DNA of 64,000 bases. Origin: Pirellulaceae bacterium (GTDB lineage Bacteria > Planctomycetota > Planctomycetia > Pirellulales > Pirellulaceae). The stretch spans positions 26,220 to 90,219 of the forward strand of contig JAKVCA010000017.1 in the NCBI GenBank assembly GCA_022448315.1, given 5' to 3'. How positions within the stretch are numbered: the first letter of the stretch is position 1; each line of letters opens with the position of its first letter. Positions 7,920-17,230 of the stretch are shown here, in pieces. A program made the position numbers and the translations under genes. Below the pieces are notes generated by a model that was given only the letters and a program-made list of their open reading frames with translations, had not been told where the DNA came from and made no database searches.

Positions 7920-9332
7920 ATGGGCTCAGAAATTCAGTTTGGCGAAATTGAAAAATCGCGTCCGGAGAGGCAAACGCCTCCTGACAAGAATCGTCGATTT
8001 GCTGTGGTTGAGTGCCAGGAGCCCCAGTCCGGTGAACTGCGGATCTACGTTGATCTCGATGTAATGAAGGACATGGAGTCACATTCGGAGAGTGATACTA
8101 CGGTTGAATTGGGAGGGGTGCTACTGGGCCGACAGTTGGAGGACGAGCAGGGGCAGCCCTTTGTGGTGGTGAGCGACAGCCTCAGAGCGCAGCACTATGA
8201 GGCGACGAAAGGCAGCTTCAAGTTTACCCATGAAACCTGGCAGCAGATCTCCCGGCAGCGAGAGGATTTCCCCCCGGACTTGCAAATGGTGGGTTGGTAT
8301 CACACGCATCCCGATTGGGGCGTTTTTTTGTCGGGCATGGACCTTTTCATTTGTGAGAATTTCTTTAACAACGCCTTGGATCTCGCGCTCGTCATTGATC
8401 CTTGCCGCGGAGATCGAGGCTGGTTTCAATGGGTGGAAGATCGAGATCAGCCGAAGCGAACCGGTGGTTTTTATTTGACGTCTTCTCGCCATAGAGAGGA
8501 TGCATTGCGGCAATACGCACAATCCTTGAATGGAGCTTACAGTATGGGACATGATCCGCGACCCGCCGTTGTGGCAGGCCAGATTCAGCCAGCCCCGATG
8601 TACATGCCTCCCGCGCCGCCACGTTCGCCGTGGCTTGAGTTCGGAGTTTTTGGACTGGTTGGTGTCCAGTGTCTCATGCTGTGCTTTCTCGCTTGGCAGA
8701 GCTTCATGTTTGCAAGTCAGGCAAACGACGGTAGAGTCGAGCCCGCCAGTGACTTGGCACAACAGCAACCGGGGGATCGCCAACGCTTGTACGAGGCTGA
8801 AGCCTTGGTGGCGGTTCAGCGCCAGGTACTTCAGGATATGGTGGCAGCGGTCGGCGGTGATGTCGACCTTGCTGCCAAACTCGAGCAACTTGAATATGAA
8901 AACCGACGAAATCGATCGAGCCTTCAGGCGCAGGCTTTCATGAATCAGGAATTGCTGGATGAAAATCAAAGACTGAAGGTTTCGGAACAACGACTTGAAC
9001 TGGCGTTGGCTGAGCAAAAATCACTCCTAGACGCTTCTGTGAAAAATCTCGCAAGCGTGCAGCGACAGATCAAGGAGAGTGCCGAAACTGCGAGCGAAGC
9101 GAGGCTGGAGAGTCAGGTACTCCGGACCTGGTATCAAGGTGGTTTCTATTGGTTCGTGCTTTTTGGGGTCGGGGGCGTCGGCTTGCTGGCCGGTGCAGCA
9201 GCGATGGCTTACTTGCGTCGTGACGAATCGCAAAGTTTTCCGGAGGCCAGAGAGATGGGAGCCTCGGTTCATGGTGAAGAAGACGTCGTTTACTCTGCAG
9301 AGGACAGCGATGAATCGTCTCCATCAAACTGA
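7920..9332 (+). CDS. Membrane-bound JAMM/JAB protease with coiled-coil domain
   Basis: 470 residues from ATG 7920 (AGGAG seven bases upstream, overlapping the E1 stop region). Residues about 40-195 form a JAB domain with Glu63 (VELGGVLLG) and HTHPDWGVFLSGMD giving His128, His130, Ser138 and Asp141. A Pro-rich linker leads to a first membrane segment (about 240-266), then a long Gln/Glu/Leu-rich coiled coil (about 280-395), a second membrane segment (GFYWFVLFGVGGVGLLAGAAA, about 406-430) and an acidic tail. JAB and tail would sit in the cytoplasm with the coiled coil across the membrane. It looks like a receptor-type deconjugating enzyme that ties the pathway to the envelope. Confidence 0.9.
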   Translation: MGSEIQFGEIEKSRPERQTPPDKNRRFAVVECQEPQSGELRIYVDLDVMKDMESHSESDTTVELGGVLLGRQLEDEQGQPFVVVSDSLRAQHYEATKGSFKFTHETWQQISRQREDFPPDLQMVGWYHTHPDWGVFLSGMDLFICENFFNNALDLALVIDPCRGDRGWFQWVEDRDQPKRTGGFYLTSSRHREDALRQYAQSLNGAYSMGHDPRPAVVAGQIQPAPMYMPPAPPRSPWLEFGVFGLVGVQCLMLCFLAWQSFMFASQANDGRVEPASDLAQQQPGDRQRLYEAEALVAVQRQVLQDMVAAVGGDVDLAAKLEQLEYENRRNRSSLQAQAFMNQELLDENQRLKVSEQRLELALAEQKSLLDASVKNLASVQRQIKESAETASEARLESQVLRTWYQGGFYWFVLFGVGGVGLLAGAAAMAYLRRDESQSFPEAREMGASVHGEEDVVYSAEDSDESSPSN

Positions 9333-10029
9333 ACGTCTTGAGAATGAATGGGCCGTTCTCAAGTCCCTTGGTGAGCAAAGTACGATCTTCACGATCGATC
9401 CGCTTGGGGAACCACCGACCCTCTATCGATTGCAGTTTCAGGGCGCGGGTTACCAATGGGCAGATCGTGATTCTCGAGAGATTCAGATGAGCGATTCCCA
9501 TGAGGTTAAGATGGTTCTGACAGAGGCTTACCCTGATGAACCTCCTGAGCTGGAATGGTTGACGCCCTCCATTCATCCGTCATTGGAGCCGAGTGCCAAG
9601 ATGGGCTGGGCGGATCTTGATTTGGATTGGGACTCTCGGATGAACCTCGACCTTGTCTGCGAGAGAATCTGGGATGCGATTCGAGGCAACGCAAAAATCG
9701 ACATCTCTCAATGGGATGCCTTGATAGAAGCCTCGCCACATCGCCATGTATTAACCGCCCCTCCCGTTGATCTTCGCAGCCTCCGGAACCTCCTCTCCTC
9801 GGAGGGGTCAAACGTCGTGAAATACTGGAGAAAGGAGACACGCTCTTCTCGAGGACAGCCCCAGTCGTCCCCTGCCCCCTTGACGCTGATGGCAGCTGAA
9901 GAGAGCGACGGAGACGGGATTCATTTCGTTGAAAAAGATAAGACTAATGACGAGACTTCAGTGTCTCTCGAGGATTCCAAGGGACAGATCTGGTTTTTAG
10001 ACGAATCTCAGGCTGAATCGGGCGACTGA
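9310..10029 (+). CDS. E2-like (UEV-type) protein lacking the catalytic cysteine
   Basis: 239 residues from ATG 9310, which overlaps the end of the JAB-membrane gene by 23 bases. The N-terminal 135 residues follow the E2 fold and the first E2 of this cluster: TEAYPDEPPELEW (strand 3), TPSIHPS (HPN equivalent, 89-91) and the helix NLDLVCERIWDAI. In the active-site stretch GWADLDLDWDS, however, there is no Cys where E2 at 5022 has CLG. This resembles eukaryotic UEV proteins (Mms2/Tsg101), which partner an active E2 or bind the modifier. The C-terminal 100 residues are acidic and low complexity. Likely partner of the active E2; that role is inference. Confidence 0.8.
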   Translation: MNRLHQTERLENEWAVLKSLGEQSTIFTIDPLGEPPTLYRLQFQGAGYQWADRDSREIQMSDSHEVKMVLTEAYPDEPPELEWLTPSIHPSLEPSAKMGWADLDLDWDSRMNLDLVCERIWDAIRGNAKIDISQWDALIEASPHRHVLTAPPVDLRSLRNLLSSEGSNVVKYWRKETRSSRGQPQSSPAPLTLMAAEESDGDGIHFVEKDKTNDETSVSLEDSKGQIWFLDESQAESGD

Positions 10030-10067
10030 TCGAAAGCTGGCTTTGAAGTGGAAATGGAAAGTGGAAG

Positions 10068-10907
10068 ATGGAAGCTGCAATTTGTTCCATATTTGCGTTT
10101 GGAATCTTTGGCGGCTTTGGCTTTCTCATCTACCTGCTGATCCTCGTCGTCAAGCGTTCGGGACGGCTGAATCAGAGTTTTCGGGCCGCCGCCGTGACGA
10201 TGAAAGGGAACTTTGTACAGGGAGGGGTGTGGAAAAGGCCGAGAATTTCACTGCGATACGGAAACACGGCGGCACGTCTCCGGATACTAAAAAAGGCGGG
10301 AGGAGACGAAACAGAGCTGACAGTGAATTGGCCAGCAGGCAAACAGAGATTCGAGATGCACTCTCGAGTCGAAGGCATGACCTTTCGAAGGGCTGATTGG
10401 ACGCAAGTTGATTTTGGTCACGAATCTCTCGATACGGCTCTTGTTTTGAAAGCAGAGAATCCGCAAGGCTTTTCGCGACTGCTGAGCGACGGTGTCAAGT
10501 GGCAGTTGGAACGGTTGTTGACGTTTTTGCCTCACCAACGTTTTTACTGTGGGTGTTTGCGACGTGAACTCGTACTACGAAAAACAGGTCTGATAAAAAA
10601 CAACGCGGAGTTGGTTCAGTTTGTGCGATTTGGCTTGGAGCTTTACGATCAATTTCAATTGACTCAGGTGGAGGGAATTGATTTTGTTGAGAGTCAGGAA
10701 GCGACCCTGCTCGATCAGATCCATTGCCCGGTCTGTGGTGAACCTATTGAGAGTCGACTTGTCATTTGTGTGGACTGTAAGACGCCGCATCATCAGGAAT
10801 GTTGGGAGTACAACGGTCGCTGCGCCACGTTCGCTTGCGGCCAGGAGGTTTTTTCGAAACCCGCCGTTGCTCGCCCAATTGAGGATCCCCGAGGGAAAGG
10901 TTCCTGA
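10068..10907 (+). CDS. Membrane-anchored RING-type finger protein (candidate E3, Prok-RING)
   Basis: 279 residues: an N-terminal membrane helix (about 5-28), a soluble middle domain (about 40-205, no family recognised) and a C-terminal binuclear-type finger. The finger ligands are Cys220, Cys223, Cys234, Cys237, His241/His242, Cys245, Cys252 and Cys257 (CPVC, CVDC, HHQEC, then two Cys), matching the prokaryotic RING/treble-clef fingers described with bacterial E2 clusters. A RING next to E1, E2 and a Ub-like gene suggests an E3 that brings the E2 to membrane substrates. It could instead be a non-catalytic zinc scaffold. It is the last gene of the cluster; a convergent Nudix gene follows. Confidence 0.8.
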   Translation: MEAAICSIFAFGIFGGFGFLIYLLILVVKRSGRLNQSFRAAAVTMKGNFVQGGVWKRPRISLRYGNTAARLRILKKAGGDETELTVNWPAGKQRFEMHSRVEGMTFRRADWTQVDFGHESLDTALVLKAENPQGFSRLLSDGVKWQLERLLTFLPHQRFYCGCLRRELVLRKTGLIKNNAELVQFVRFGLELYDQFQLTQVEGIDFVESQEATLLDQIHCPVCGEPIESRLVICVDCKTPHHQECWEYNGRCATFACGQEVFSKPAVARPIEDPRGKGS

Positions 10908-10957
10908 AAACGAGTTTCTCGGTCGCATGTTTCGCGAAGTGACGTTCCGAGTGCCTT

Positions 10958-11419
10958 TTAGCTTCCGCCGTTACGAGGTTGCGGGGGGCAGGTTCCCCAG
11001 AACTCATCCAGTTGCCTCAGTAACGGGTCAAGAGTCTCCTTTTGAAGTGTCATATTTTGCCGGTATTTTACCCATCGATGGCCCTGGTGTTCAGTGACGA
11101 TGATGGAGTGATTGGGCTCGGCGAGCCAGGCCAGGAAAATGACCAACTCCTTCAAGACAGGCTCTTCGCCAATCCATGGAGCATGGACTCTGTAACGGAG
11201 TTTAAAGCTAAAATCGGATACGATATCGATGTTTTCCCGCCGCAAACCCGTTTCTTCTTCGAGTTCTCGCAGGGCACACTGCATTTGGGTTTCACCCGGG
11301 TCGACATGGCCCTTCGGCAGATCGAGTCGGTCTGCGTGCTCCATGATTAGGAGTTCAAGGTCAAATTGCTGCCTTGCTATTAAGAACCCACAGGACGTAA
11401 GAACTGGCTTGTCAGACAT
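10958..11419 (-). CDS. Nudix hydrolase (Ap4A-type)
   Basis: 153 residues with a complete Nudix box (pattern GX5EX7REUXEEXGU), starting at GHVDPGET and ending at EEETGL, residues about 37-59. The short leader with LLIMEHADRLDLPKGHVD is typical of bis(5'-nucleosyl)-tetraphosphatase-like and RNA-cap pyrophosphohydrolase-like Nudix enzymes, which cleave nucleoside diphosphates linked to another moiety. Cytosolic. The exact substrate cannot be told from sequence. It converges with the Ub-like cluster and is not part of it. Confidence 0.88.
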   Translation of the reverse strand: MSDKPVLTSCGFLIARQQFDLELLIMEHADRLDLPKGHVDPGETQMQCALRELEEETGLRRENIDIVSDFSFKLRYRVHAPWIGEEPVLKELVIFLAWLAEPNHSIIVTEHQGHRWVKYRQNMTLQKETLDPLLRQLDEFWGTCPPQPRNGGS

Positions 11420-11588
11420 GCTTTTCCTGAAATGATAAGATGCGTCAGGAGTTCATTCCGGTTGTGGAATGCTGATCAGATCGCTGACCAGATTGTCGAT
11501 GAGGTCGGCTACGCTTTCAGGTAGGCGTCTGTCGGTGAACTCAAAGAATTCGACCGGGTGTTATTTCGCAAGTGATGGAATTGGAAGA

Positions 11589-12152
11589 TTGAAGATTTAT
11601 ACCAAGGTAGGTGACCGGGGGCGAACCGGTCTGCTGGGAGGTCGCACCTGCGGCAAAGAGTCACTGCAGATCGAAGCCATTGGCACCGTGGATGAACTTA
11701 ACTGCCAAGTTGGCCGCATGACGTCGAGCCTCAAGCAAGGGCCATTGCGGGAGTCTTTGATTCAGATTCAGCGGTGGCTCTTTGAGTTTGGTGCGGAACT
11801 TGCGGCCCTCGGCGATCAGGCCTCTGGAGCGGAAAGGATTTCCGATGAGGAAGTGACCCTTCTTGAGCGTTGGATTGATGGTCTTGAAGCAGATTTGACT
11901 CCGTTGCGGACTTTCATCCTTCCCGGTGGCTCTCTTCGAGGTGCTGAATTCCACATGGCGAGAGCAATTTGCCGACGGGCCGAGAGACGGGTAGTCGAGC
12001 TTGCCCTCGCCGAGTCAACTCCGGTTCGAGGCGAGTTGTTACGGTTTTTAAATCGACTCTCAGATTGGTTTTTCGTCGGGGCTCGATTTCAATCCCAGGC
12101 GGATGGGGAAACGGAGATTCCCTGGATGGGCGATCATGGGGGGGGAAGTTGA
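11589..12152 (+). CDS. pduO: ATP:cob(I)alamin adenosyltransferase, PduO type
   Basis: 187 residues from a TTG at 11589 preceded by GGAA; the protein then begins KIYTKVGDRGRTGLLGG, exactly the family N-terminus. An in-frame start at 11469 would add 40 unsupported residues. Other hallmarks are GTVDELNCQVG, FILPGGS and the helix ICRRAERRVVEL with the ATP-contacting Arg residues. It transfers adenosyl from ATP to cob(I)alamin, making coenzyme B12 in the cytosol. No other B12 gene is adjacent, but a uroporphyrinogen methyltransferase/synthase fusion lies 6.5 kb away. Confidence 0.92.
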   Translation: MKIYTKVGDRGRTGLLGGRTCGKESLQIEAIGTVDELNCQVGRMTSSLKQGPLRESLIQIQRWLFEFGAELAALGDQASGAERISDEEVTLLERWIDGLEADLTPLRTFILPGGSLRGAEFHMARAICRRAERRVVELALAESTPVRGELLRFLNRLSDWFFVGARFQSQADGETEIPWMGDHGGGS

Positions 12153-12382
12153 TCTTTGACGGCGGTGCTTCCATTGCCCTTTGAGATTGATATCGAAATT
12201 GGTGGATTTCGTGAGCCTTTTACTGCCTTCTAGCGACCCGCGGGACGTGAGTTTTCCCGTTTACATGAAATGGTAGGGTGGTTAATCTGTTGGGCGGAGT
12301 CGGGAAATATTACCCTATCTCCGGCAAGGTAGCCGGCGGGGCAATACAGCTCGTGTCAATGCGAGTCCACAAGGGGCTCTAG

Positions 12383-12736
<354 letters not shown>

Positions 12737-13030
12737 ATCGATCCACGGTTGGCCCACCCCCGCGGTAAGATCCGGCAGGGTGGTACGCATGCTGAGGCTC
12801 TTGTCGTATTCGACTTGATATCCACGTTTTTCGCGAGGCTTCAAGGACTGTCCGCCGGAGACTTCGGGAGCTGCAGAATGAGGCATGACCACGACCACCA
12901 TGGAGCCCCGATCTTTTGACGGGTAACTTCACCTTTGTCTGTCGGTCCCCATGCACTTTGACACGAAAGATCCCGGTGGTGAAGAGTCATGTGTCATCGG
13001 AACCCCTTCATTTCCCCTGAGTAGCAAGGC

Positions 13031-15685
13031 ATGTCGTCGACTTCAATCAGAACGACTGCGACGGAAGCAAAGAAACTACTCATGGAGGGGCGTGAGCAGG
13101 TCCGTCGTCGGCACGAGGAGGGCGGCAGTGGAACGGAAATCGGCCATTTGCTCACCGATCTCGTCGATACGCTTGTCCTGAAGCTGCTTCATGAGGCCTT
13201 GCGCGAGGTCAAGGGTGCAGGTGAAAGTAGGACGAGCCGCGAGCTCCAAGAGCAATTCTCGCTGATCGCGGTTGGCGGCTATGGCCGCAGGGACCTCGCT
13301 CCGTTTTCTGATATTGATCTGATGGTCTTGATTCAGCCGGATGCCGATGCCTCGGTGAATCCGCTGATAACGCGACTCTCTCAGGATTTGTATGACGCCG
13401 GTTTTCAGCTCGGCTTAAGCGTTCGTGATTTTCGCGAAGCAACGGATTTGGCTCTTGGTGACGCCACAATTTTTACCGCCATGGCGGAAGCTCGTTACCT
13501 TGCCGGGAATATCGAGGTCTATCAGGCGTTTCGAGATCGATTGGTGAAACTCATCAAACGTCGTGGTTTTTCATTATTGGAATCCAGCCTTGCTGCACGC
13601 CGGGAGGAACGCGGCAATTACGGTGAGACGGTGTTCCTGCTTTGTCCCAACGTCAAGCGTTCACGAGGGGGGCTACGTGATCTGCAGTTAATTCGATGGA
13701 TCGCGTTTGCCCGTTTTGGGGAAACTGATTTCGATCGTATTCAGCAGCAAAACTTGCTCACAAACAATGACCTGGAGCAGATCCTTTCCGCAAGGGATTT
13801 TCTTCATCGGGTGCGCAATGAACTACATTTTCATGCAGGTAAAAGTCAGGATTTGCTGAGTCGCGAGGAGCAGGTTCGGATTGCTCAGAAGTTCGGATAT
13901 GAAGGGGACGCCGGCGTCTTACCCGTCGAGCAGTTCATGCGGAATTATTTTGCTCACTCAAGCCAGGTTAGATACATCGCTGCCAATTTCACGCAAACCG
14001 CGAGAAGCCGTTTCAGTCTAAGTGATCTGGTTGGTCCTGTTTTCAGCTTCAGAGTTTCCAGAGATTTTCGCATCGGCCCGGTTCATGTGACGGCAACGCG
14101 CAAGGGGCTCGCAAAGCTTGAGAATTCGCTGGTTGATGTTTTGCGACTGATGGATCTCGCCAATGCCTACAATCGTCGGATTGATCATCCAACCTGGATG
14201 GCGATTCGCGATAATATGCTCGAATGCGACGACCTAAAACTGGACGAGGCGGTTGCGAGCCGATTTGTTGCGTTCATGTCTGAAACCAATCGCCTCGGCC
14301 CTTTGCTGAGGCGGATGCACGAACTGAGGGTTTTGGAAAAAATTATCGCGCCGATGAAGCGAGCTCGGTGCCTTTTGCAATTCAACGAATACCACAAGTA
14401 CACGGTCGATGAACATTGCATTCGCGCGGTCGAGATTGGTGCGGGTTGGTTAACGGATCCCGGCGAAGTCGGCGATATTTATCGCAGTTTGAAAGCGCCG
14501 AAGTTACTTCATCTTGCCCTGTTACTCCATGACCTTGGCAAAGGGGACGAACGAGATCACAGTGAACTCGGTGCCGAGCTGGCGGACGCCACTTGTCGTC
14601 AATTGCATCTGACTGAGGATGAGGTTGAACAGGTCAGTTTTCTGGTCCTGCATCATTTGCGGATGAGTCACCTCGCGTTCTACCGAGATATGAATGATGA
14701 CGCCCTGATCGCTGAGTTTGCGGCGACCGTGCAGTCGATCGAGATGCTGAAAATGTTGCTCGTGCTGACTTGCTCTGACCTTGCGGCAGTGGGTCCCGGC
14801 GTACTGAACAACTGGAAGCAGGGGTTGTTGCTAGAACTTTACCATCGCACTCGTAATCAGCTCGCGGGTCAATCGGAACTTGATCCTCTTCAACAGGAAA
14901 CAGCGGAGATCAGGCGGCAGGTCGAGCAAAAGCTGACTGAAGCTGAAGATCATGATTCGCGGGTCCGCCTGTTGCGTTCACTTCCAAATGCGATCGTCAG
15001 CCAACGCACGGTCGATGAAGTGCTGCAGCAAGTGCACAAATTAAGTCAAATCGAAGAGGGGAATTCAACGATATCAACTCGCCTCCTTCAAGATGGAACG
15101 GCTGTTGAATTCATTGTGGGAACCGTCGATCGACCCCACTCAGGAATCTTTCATCGGATTACAGGAACGTTGACGAGTGCCCGCATGGAAATCCTGAGTG
15201 TGGACGCAAGTGGGCTCGATCTTCGGAAAATGGTCAATCGGTTCCTGGTCAGGGATCTGGAACCGGTCGGAGACTTGCAAGGTTCGCGGATCGAAAAGAT
15301 CTGTAACGATCTTCGACGAACTCTTGAGGACCCTGCGGAACCGATTCCCCCATTTCGAAAGGTGTGGGAGCCGTCTCAGGCGAACCTGAAAACCACGCAG
15401 CATCGTCTTCCAACCCGAGTCCGCATCGACAATGATACCAGCGACAGCTTTACCATCATCGATGTTTTTGCTCACGACGCACTTGGCCTGCTTTATGCCA
15501 TAAGCCGGGCGATTTTTGAGCTTCGATTGGATGTTCACTACGCGAAGGTAGGGACCTTTTTGGATCAGGTCGTTGATGTATTTTACGTTACGGACGCAAG
15601 TGGTGGAAAACTGCATGATCGAGAAGCGATTCAAAAAATAATCCTCGATGTGACGACGACCGTTGAGGAGGTTGGGCGGTCTTGA
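13031..15685 (+). CDS. glnD: Bifunctional PII uridylyltransferase/uridylyl-removing enzyme
   Basis: 884 residues with the usual GlnD order: nucleotidyltransferase domain (GGYGRRDLAPFSDIDLMVL, with the catalytic DID), a helical linker, an HD phosphohydrolase domain (LALLLHDLGKG and later LVLHHLRMSH) and two C-terminal ACT domains (around residues 700-780 and 810-880) that sense glutamine. It uridylylates PII Tyr51 under nitrogen limitation and removes UMP under nitrogen excess. It lies about 290 bases after glnB on the same strand and is probably co-regulated with it. Confidence 0.96.
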   Translation: MSSTSIRTTATEAKKLLMEGREQVRRRHEEGGSGTEIGHLLTDLVDTLVLKLLHEALREVKGAGESRTSRELQEQFSLIAVGGYGRRDLAPFSDIDLMVLIQPDADASVNPLITRLSQDLYDAGFQLGLSVRDFREATDLALGDATIFTAMAEARYLAGNIEVYQAFRDRLVKLIKRRGFSLLESSLAARREERGNYGETVFLLCPNVKRSRGGLRDLQLIRWIAFARFGETDFDRIQQQNLLTNNDLEQILSARDFLHRVRNELHFHAGKSQDLLSREEQVRIAQKFGYEGDAGVLPVEQFMRNYFAHSSQVRYIAANFTQTARSRFSLSDLVGPVFSFRVSRDFRIGPVHVTATRKGLAKLENSLVDVLRLMDLANAYNRRIDHPTWMAIRDNMLECDDLKLDEAVASRFVAFMSETNRLGPLLRRMHELRVLEKIIAPMKRARCLLQFNEYHKYTVDEHCIRAVEIGAGWLTDPGEVGDIYRSLKAPKLLHLALLLHDLGKGDERDHSELGAELADATCRQLHLTEDEVEQVSFLVLHHLRMSHLAFYRDMNDDALIAEFAATVQSIEMLKMLLVLTCSDLAAVGPGVLNNWKQGLLLELYHRTRNQLAGQSELDPLQQETAEIRRQVEQKLTEAEDHDSRVRLLRSLPNAIVSQRTVDEVLQQVHKLSQIEEGNSTISTRLLQDGTAVEFIVGTVDRPHSGIFHRITGTLTSARMEILSVDASGLDLRKMVNRFLVRDLEPVGDLQGSRIEKICNDLRRTLEDPAEPIPPFRKVWEPSQANLKTTQHRLPTRVRIDNDTSDSFTIIDVFAHDALGLLYAISRAIFELRLDVHYAKVGTFLDQVVDVFYVTDASGGKLHDREAIQKIILDVTTTVEEVGRS

Positions 15686-15741
15686 TTCAAAGCCCTTTGT
15701 ATTTTGGGCCGAAGGCGTTTTTAACACGTTAGGCGAATTTG

Positions 15742-16983
15742 ATGAATAGTGGCGTTAGATGGACCTTGTTTGCAATGGGCGTGCTTCTGGGCGCCAGCCT
15801 CTTGGCTCAGGTCGATTTGGCCGACGCGTTCCTCTCTGAGCCTCGGCGGTGGCGAATTGCAGAGGCAGAGCGACTTTGGTTCGACAAGCAGCAGAAGCCT
15901 GCGGTCCAAAGTCTCCTGAAAACGTTGAAGCAGGGTACGACTTCTTTGGAAGAACTGGGCCTCCTGTCGCGTTGGGCACTGCGTTGCGAGGACTATGAAG
16001 CAGTGCACTGGGCTTGTGACAGGGCGGAAGAAATGGTCAGTCTGGACGTCTACCCCATGCTCGCACAACGATTTGCATCCTATCGAGCTTTCGCCTTCTA
16101 TCGTCAACATGAACCTGAAAAGGCGCTTGAGTGTTGGCAGCCTTTTGAGACACTCGAACCCTTTAAAAATGACCCTTCTTATTTGAATGGGTACGCCTAC
16201 CTGCGAGCCCTTGTTGGCCTTGAGTTGGAGGACGCATTGACGCAGGCTGAGGAAGCGCTTCGAGATTATCGGTGGACCGAGGTTGAGCGACTTCAGCGCC
16301 TTGCACAGGTCAATCTCAATCTCAATCAAAACATTGCTGCCTTGGATTACATCCGTTCAGCGGCCAAGATTTACGGGCCGCTCAACGCCCAATTGAACGT
16401 CGTCTATGATCGAGAAATGGCTCGATCGCTGTCGTCCCCCTTACTGGGAGATGATGACGTAGAGCGCCAAATTCGACAATTGAGATCAGAACGAGAAACA
16501 CAAGCTCTGCAGGGAATCTTGTTGCGTCTCCAAAAAGCGGAGGCGTTGCAACGGATAGGAGAAACGCAAGCTGCATCGAAGGAACGCGAAAGCATTCGGT
16601 TGCTCGGGTATAACCCGGAGGAGCTTACGTATCTGATTTACGACGACCAACAACTGGAGGGATATGCCGCATTCATGGACACACGAGGTTGGATCAAGTT
16701 TCGTCAAGGGCGATGGAGTGAGGCCATCTCAGACTTGAAGCAGGCGATCGAATGCGCGGAACCGCTCTTCCAACAGCAACAACGTGTTGTCGAGGTCAAT
16801 CTGGAACGTCGGGTCCATGCTGAAGATTTCGAGGACCGATGGATGGAGCGTCGTCGAGGACTCGCGGTGATGTATGACCACCTTGCCCAAGCATACTACG
16901 AACTCGGTGAACTGAAGCAGGCGGAACAATGCGAGAATCGTGTACGGCAACTTGGTTTTCAGGTCGGACCGCATCTCTATTGA
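15742..16983 (+). CDS. Exported TPR-repeat protein
   Basis: 413 residues from ATG 15742 (a TTG one codon earlier is possible). A signal-type hydrophobic stretch (residues 6-28) is followed by mostly helical sequence with TPR-like pairs, clearest near the C-terminus (GWIKFRQGRWSEAISDLKQAI and, later, YDHLAQAYYELGELKQAEQ). TPR proteins are scaffolds; no catalytic motif is present. It follows glnD by 56 bases on the same strand, so read-through is possible, but a role in nitrogen control cannot be claimed. Confidence 0.8.
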   Translation: MNSGVRWTLFAMGVLLGASLLAQVDLADAFLSEPRRWRIAEAERLWFDKQQKPAVQSLLKTLKQGTTSLEELGLLSRWALRCEDYEAVHWACDRAEEMVSLDVYPMLAQRFASYRAFAFYRQHEPEKALECWQPFETLEPFKNDPSYLNGYAYLRALVGLELEDALTQAEEALRDYRWTEVERLQRLAQVNLNLNQNIAALDYIRSAAKIYGPLNAQLNVVYDREMARSLSSPLLGDDDVERQIRQLRSERETQALQGILLRLQKAEALQRIGETQAASKERESIRLLGYNPEELTYLIYDDQQLEGYAAFMDTRGWIKFRQGRWSEAISDLKQAIECAEPLFQQQQRVVEVNLERRVHAEDFEDRWMERRRGLAVMYDHLAQAYYELGELKQAEQCENRVRQLGFQVGPHLY

Positions 16984-17047
16984 GTGCCGAGTGAGATTGA
17001 GTGACGAGTCAGTACCATCCCGACGGAGTCGAGACTATGGACGGGAA

Positions 17048-17230
17048 TCACCCGAACTTTTTGAGGCCGACCCCCCTCATCATCGCGAAACCAAAGGTCA
17101 TCACAAAAACGACGGTAATCAACCATTGCGTGGTGGTCAGCGAACCGAGGGTGGTTTCTGCTTGGGTCAAAAGGTCTTGGAGGCTGCTGGACAGCCACTC
17201 ACAAATTTTAGCCCATTGTGCATCCGACAT
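17048..17230 (-). CDS. Small single-pass membrane protein
   Basis: 60 residues with a strong ribosome site (GAGGAG eight bases before the ATG). The first 30 residues are amphipathic (WAKICEWLSSSLQDLLTQ) and residues about 35-53 form a membrane helix (QWLITVVFVMTFGFAMM), ending GLKKFG. No family recognised. It is the only minus-strand gene between the TPR protein and the cyclase-fold protein. The good SD and clean topology make it credible in spite of its size. Confidence 0.65.
   Translation of the reverse strand: MSDAQWAKICEWLSSSLQDLLTQAETTLGSLTTTQWLITVVFVMTFGFAMMRGVGLKKFG

Noticed and set aside
8121-9017. Long open frame on the minus strand opposite the JAB-membrane gene
   Set aside because: It lies wholly inside a gene with strong domain evidence on the other strand and shows no family features; a shadow frame.
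11469-11588. Upstream extension of the cob(I)alamin adenosyltransferase gene
   Set aside because: The 40 extra residues are basic and unlike the family; the TTG at 11589 gives the exact family N-terminus.
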